Shown here one piece after another: positions 62,467-64,000 of a DNA stretch of 64,000 bases. Origin of the DNA: Planifilum fimeticola (GTDB lineage: Bacteria; Bacillota; Bacilli; Thermoactinomycetales; DSM-44946); NCBI RefSeq assembly GCF_003001905.1, contig NZ_PVNE01000001.1, positions 241,509 through 305,508 of the forward strand. Direction: 5' to 3'. The notes under the pieces were generated by a model that saw only the letters and a program-made list of their open reading frames with translations, searched no databases and was not told the DNA's origin. The position numbers and the translations under genes are program-made. The first letter of the stretch is position 1, and the number at the start of each line of letters is the position of its first letter.

Positions 62467-63266
62467 TATTCCCCCCTCCCCTTATACAACCGAATCCCCT
62501 TCTGAAGCAAGTATTCGTCTACATGCCGCTCGAAGGTGCGGAGAAACTTCCGGGTGTTTCCCACTTTGTTCTTCGTTAGCTCCCGGTCGTAGAACAGCAC
62601 CCGAATCTTGCCGTCTTCCATCTCCTGTACCGACTCCGCTCCCAGACGATCCTGCAGGTAGTCTATAACCCACTCCCGGGGAACGTGGGCTTCAAATTCT
62701 TCTACCAGACGGGAAACGTCTGCTTTCATATCCGTAGTATAGAGTGTATCCTCCACCCTCTCATAAAGGGGCTCCGGACGATACAAATAAGCCGGTTTGC
62801 CCATAAAACCGTTCCAATCAAAATCGAGCATCCATAGTTCCTCAAGGGCGGGATGGCCAGCCACGTCCGTGAACACATCCAAAAACGCCTGCGTTCGCTG
62901 TTCATTTAACTTCACATCTTCCGTTTGAAAATACTTGAGACCATCGTACTCATATAAAAGTAACAACGATCTGTTTACGGACAATCTATTTACATAAATT
63001 TCTTCCGAAACAGATGGATTGAAAAAAGTGACTTTATATAGTCCATATCGATCCCTGTCACCCAACACTTCCTTCCGAACCTCATCGATGGAATCCAAAT
63101 CCTCAAGCCCCTCATCATAATCAAAGGCAACTCCTTCCAAGCGGCGAACTTTCCCCCAATGCCTCATCAAGATCTCAGTTACATCCAGGCCTACTTCCAT
63201 GTAGTCTTTCTTTAAGTACGATCCCCAAAAAGAAAACATCAATACCCGCTCAACTTCATCTGTCAT
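62466..63266 (-). CDS. Immunity-like protein 5 of the array
   Basis: 266 residues from the ATG at 63266, after AGGAGGG. It carries RVLMFSFWGSYLKKDYMEVG and the TKNKVGNTRKFLRTFERH subtype tail, extended by RGE because its stop codon is fused to the next start. It is the first gene of a coupled pair with copy 4 and follows a toxin remnant. Confidence 0.7.
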   Translation of the reverse strand: MTDEVERVLMFSFWGSYLKKDYMEVGLDVTEILMRHWGKVRRLEGVAFDYDEGLEDLDSIDEVRKEVLGDRDRYGLYKVTFFNPSVSEEIYVNRLSVNRSLLLLYEYDGLKYFQTEDVKLNEQRTQAFLDVFTDVAGHPALEELWMLDFDWNGFMGKPAYLYRPEPLYERVEDTLYTTDMKADVSRLVEEFEAHVPREWVIDYLQDRLGAESVQEMEDGKIRVLFYDRELTKNKVGNTRKFLRTFERHVDEYLLQKGIRLYKGRGE

Positions 63267-63278
63267 TTTGTCTCCCTC

Positions 63279-63491
63279 CTACCAGTTGATCTTCCGTATT
63301 ACCACTTTGATGTTCAACCGCTCTTCGAAAACCTTCCGCATCAATTCCAGTTCCTCATCCGGCGCCCATTTCGGCACTTTCGCATATAAACCACCCCCGA
63401 AGCGGTAGAAGGCGGGCTCAAAAGCGTCAATGCGTCCGCCTGCAGCCTCTGCACCGGGGTAAGCGGGACCATTGGTCCCACCAAGTATGGA
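63279..63491 (-). pseudogene. Internally deleted toxin remnant before immunity-like gene 5
   Basis: Here one uninterrupted frame joins the pre-toxin part (LGGTNGPAYPGAEAAGGRID) to AKVPKWAPDEELELMRKVFE and the ending VVIRKINW with TAG at 63281-63279. It has no start codon or ribosome site and lacks the nuclease-like core. A remnant with an in-frame deletion. Confidence 0.6.
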
Positions 63492-63497
63492 TTAGGT

Positions 63498-63547
63498 CAA
63501 AACGAAAGCTCGTCGACCTCCGGGAGTACCTCGCGGAGATCGACGAG
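63498..63547 (-). terminator. Array terminator, copy D
   Basis: The same stem as the other copies with loop GGAGTACCTCG and CTTTCGTTTTG tail on the minus strand, 25 nt past the truncated immunity-like gene 6. Confidence 0.7.
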
Positions 63548-63571
63548 ACTGAACACCTGTTTCAGGACTTG

Positions 63572-63908
63572 TCACCCCTTGTACAACCGAATCCCCTTCT
63601 GCAGCAGGTATTCGTCCACATGCCGCTCAAAGGTGCGGAGGAATTCCTCGGTTTTTACTTTGCTCTTTGTCAACTCCCGGTCGTAGAACAACACCCGGAT
63701 CTTGCCATCCTCCATCTCCTGCACTGATTCCGCTCCCAAACGATCTTGTAGGTAATCGATCACCCAGTCCCGCGGAACATGGGCCTCAAATTCTTCCACT
63801 AACCGGGAAACCTCTTCTTTTGTATCCATAGTATAAATAGGATACTCCACCCGATCATACAAGGACTCGGGACGGTAGAGATAGGCCGGTTTACCCATAA
63901 AAGCTCTG
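63572..63908 (-). pseudogene. Immunity-like protein 6, 5' half removed by an insertion sequence
   Basis: Only the last 111 or so residues remain, from RAFMGKPAYLYRPESLYDRV to RLYKG, with the TKSKVKTEEFLRTFERH subtype. Homology to the paralogs stops at AGAGCTTTTATG near 63908, where foreign DNA begins. The ATG at 63898 is an internal methionine, not a true start. Confidence 0.75.
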
Positions 63909-64000
63909 TAGAAGCTATTTCAAAATTCGGTTTACACACCAAATAATGAATGCAATCAGGCAAAAAGCTCTATAAATATGCAAATATCGGTCATACCGAA
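63909..64000 (-). mobile_element. End of an insertion sequence, running off the right edge
   Basis: Homology to the immunity-like family breaks at 63908. The following AT-rich DNA encodes a transposase C-terminus on the minus strand. The terminal sequence TGTAGAAGCTATTTCAAAAT is the probable IS end; the other end and the target duplication are outside the window. Confidence 0.6.
63915..63998 (-). CDS. Transposase C-terminus, partial
   Basis: The last 27 codons read RYDRYLHIYRAFCLIAFIIW and CVNRILK, then TAG at 63917-63915. The hydrophobic, arginine-framed end with YRAFCLIAFI is typical of IS5-like DDE transposases, but the family is assigned only from this short piece. Confidence 0.55.
   Translation of the reverse strand, partial: RYDRYLHIYRAFCLIAFIIWCVNRILK

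Noticed and set aside
57728..63547. CRISPR array suggested by regularly recurring hairpin repeats
   Set aside because: Only four copies at 1.5-2.4 kb spacing, each with genes between; the hairpins are terminators of paralogous modules.

Overview
The window looks like chromosomal DNA of a GC-rich, endospore-forming member of the Bacillales. Thermoactinomycetaceae-like bacteria fit best, but that placement is inference. The spore-type genes are prkA-yhbH-spoVR, rsfA, sspH and CotF-like coat genes. Other Bacillales markers are ypuI/DUF3907, a YrzF-like kinase, a TPP riboswitch and strong AGGAGG ribosome sites with many TTG and GTG starts. No rRNA, tRNA or CRISPR array was seen. From about 57.5 kb to the right edge the base composition becomes more AT-rich and the gene content turns accessory.

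Layout, left to right. 1-5 kb: a secreted amidase cut by the window edge, a large family-4 glycosyltransferase, an AraC-type regulator and a secreted two-repeat protein. 5.2-8.5 kb: a TPP riboswitch with terminator controls a thiamine-binding protein plus a ThiXYZ-type pyrimidine ABC importer. 8.6-19.8 kb: a cupin, argS, an FMN glutamate-synthase-like protein, spore coat proteins, RsfA, nagA, a TPR protein, YpuI, glycerate kinase and a CoA-binding protein. 20-24.6 kb: prkA-yhbH-spoVR. 24.9-32.7 kb: an orphan LplA-type lipoprotein, a YrzF-like kinase, DUF3054, a frameshifted iron alcohol dehydrogenase, an ABC1 kinase and an R2lox/SCP2 pair with a palindromic operator upstream. 33.5-35.7 kb: an envelope cluster (DUF6230, DUF6114, and an exported protein ending in an HPr-like domain without the active-site histidine). 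35.9-42.4 kb: aldehyde and alcohol dehydrogenases divergent from a GAF-LuxR regulator, then PTS-type dhaKLM with a cre-like site. 42.5-46.3 kb: two FAD monooxygenases divergent from marR and a MOSC protein. 46.5-50.3 kb: a leader peptide and two terminators ahead of a heterodimeric BmrCD-like ABC exporter. 50.4-56.9 kb: sspH, a MerR regulator, a CPBP protease, and a two-component system divergent from a LanFEG-type ABC transporter. 57.0 kb: a frameshifted GNAT gene.

57.6-64 kb is the most unusual part. It is a tandem array, all on the minus strand, of six paralogous proteins of about 260 residues, the sixth being truncated. They have near-constant C-termini and variable N-termini. They are interleaved with 3' remnants of one toxin-like gene, including one longer nuclease-like domain, and with four copies of a terminator-like hairpin. 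I read it as an immunity-gene and orphan-toxin-tip array of a polymorphic toxin system. The parental toxin is presumably beyond the right edge, and an insertion sequence has cut the sixth immunity gene at about 63,908. The immunity family is not one I can name.

Several systems look self-contained with their own control: thi genes by riboswitch, the exporter by leader-peptide attenuation, dhaKLM probably by CcpA, and the LanFEG transporter by OmpR-type direct repeats next to its own response regulator.
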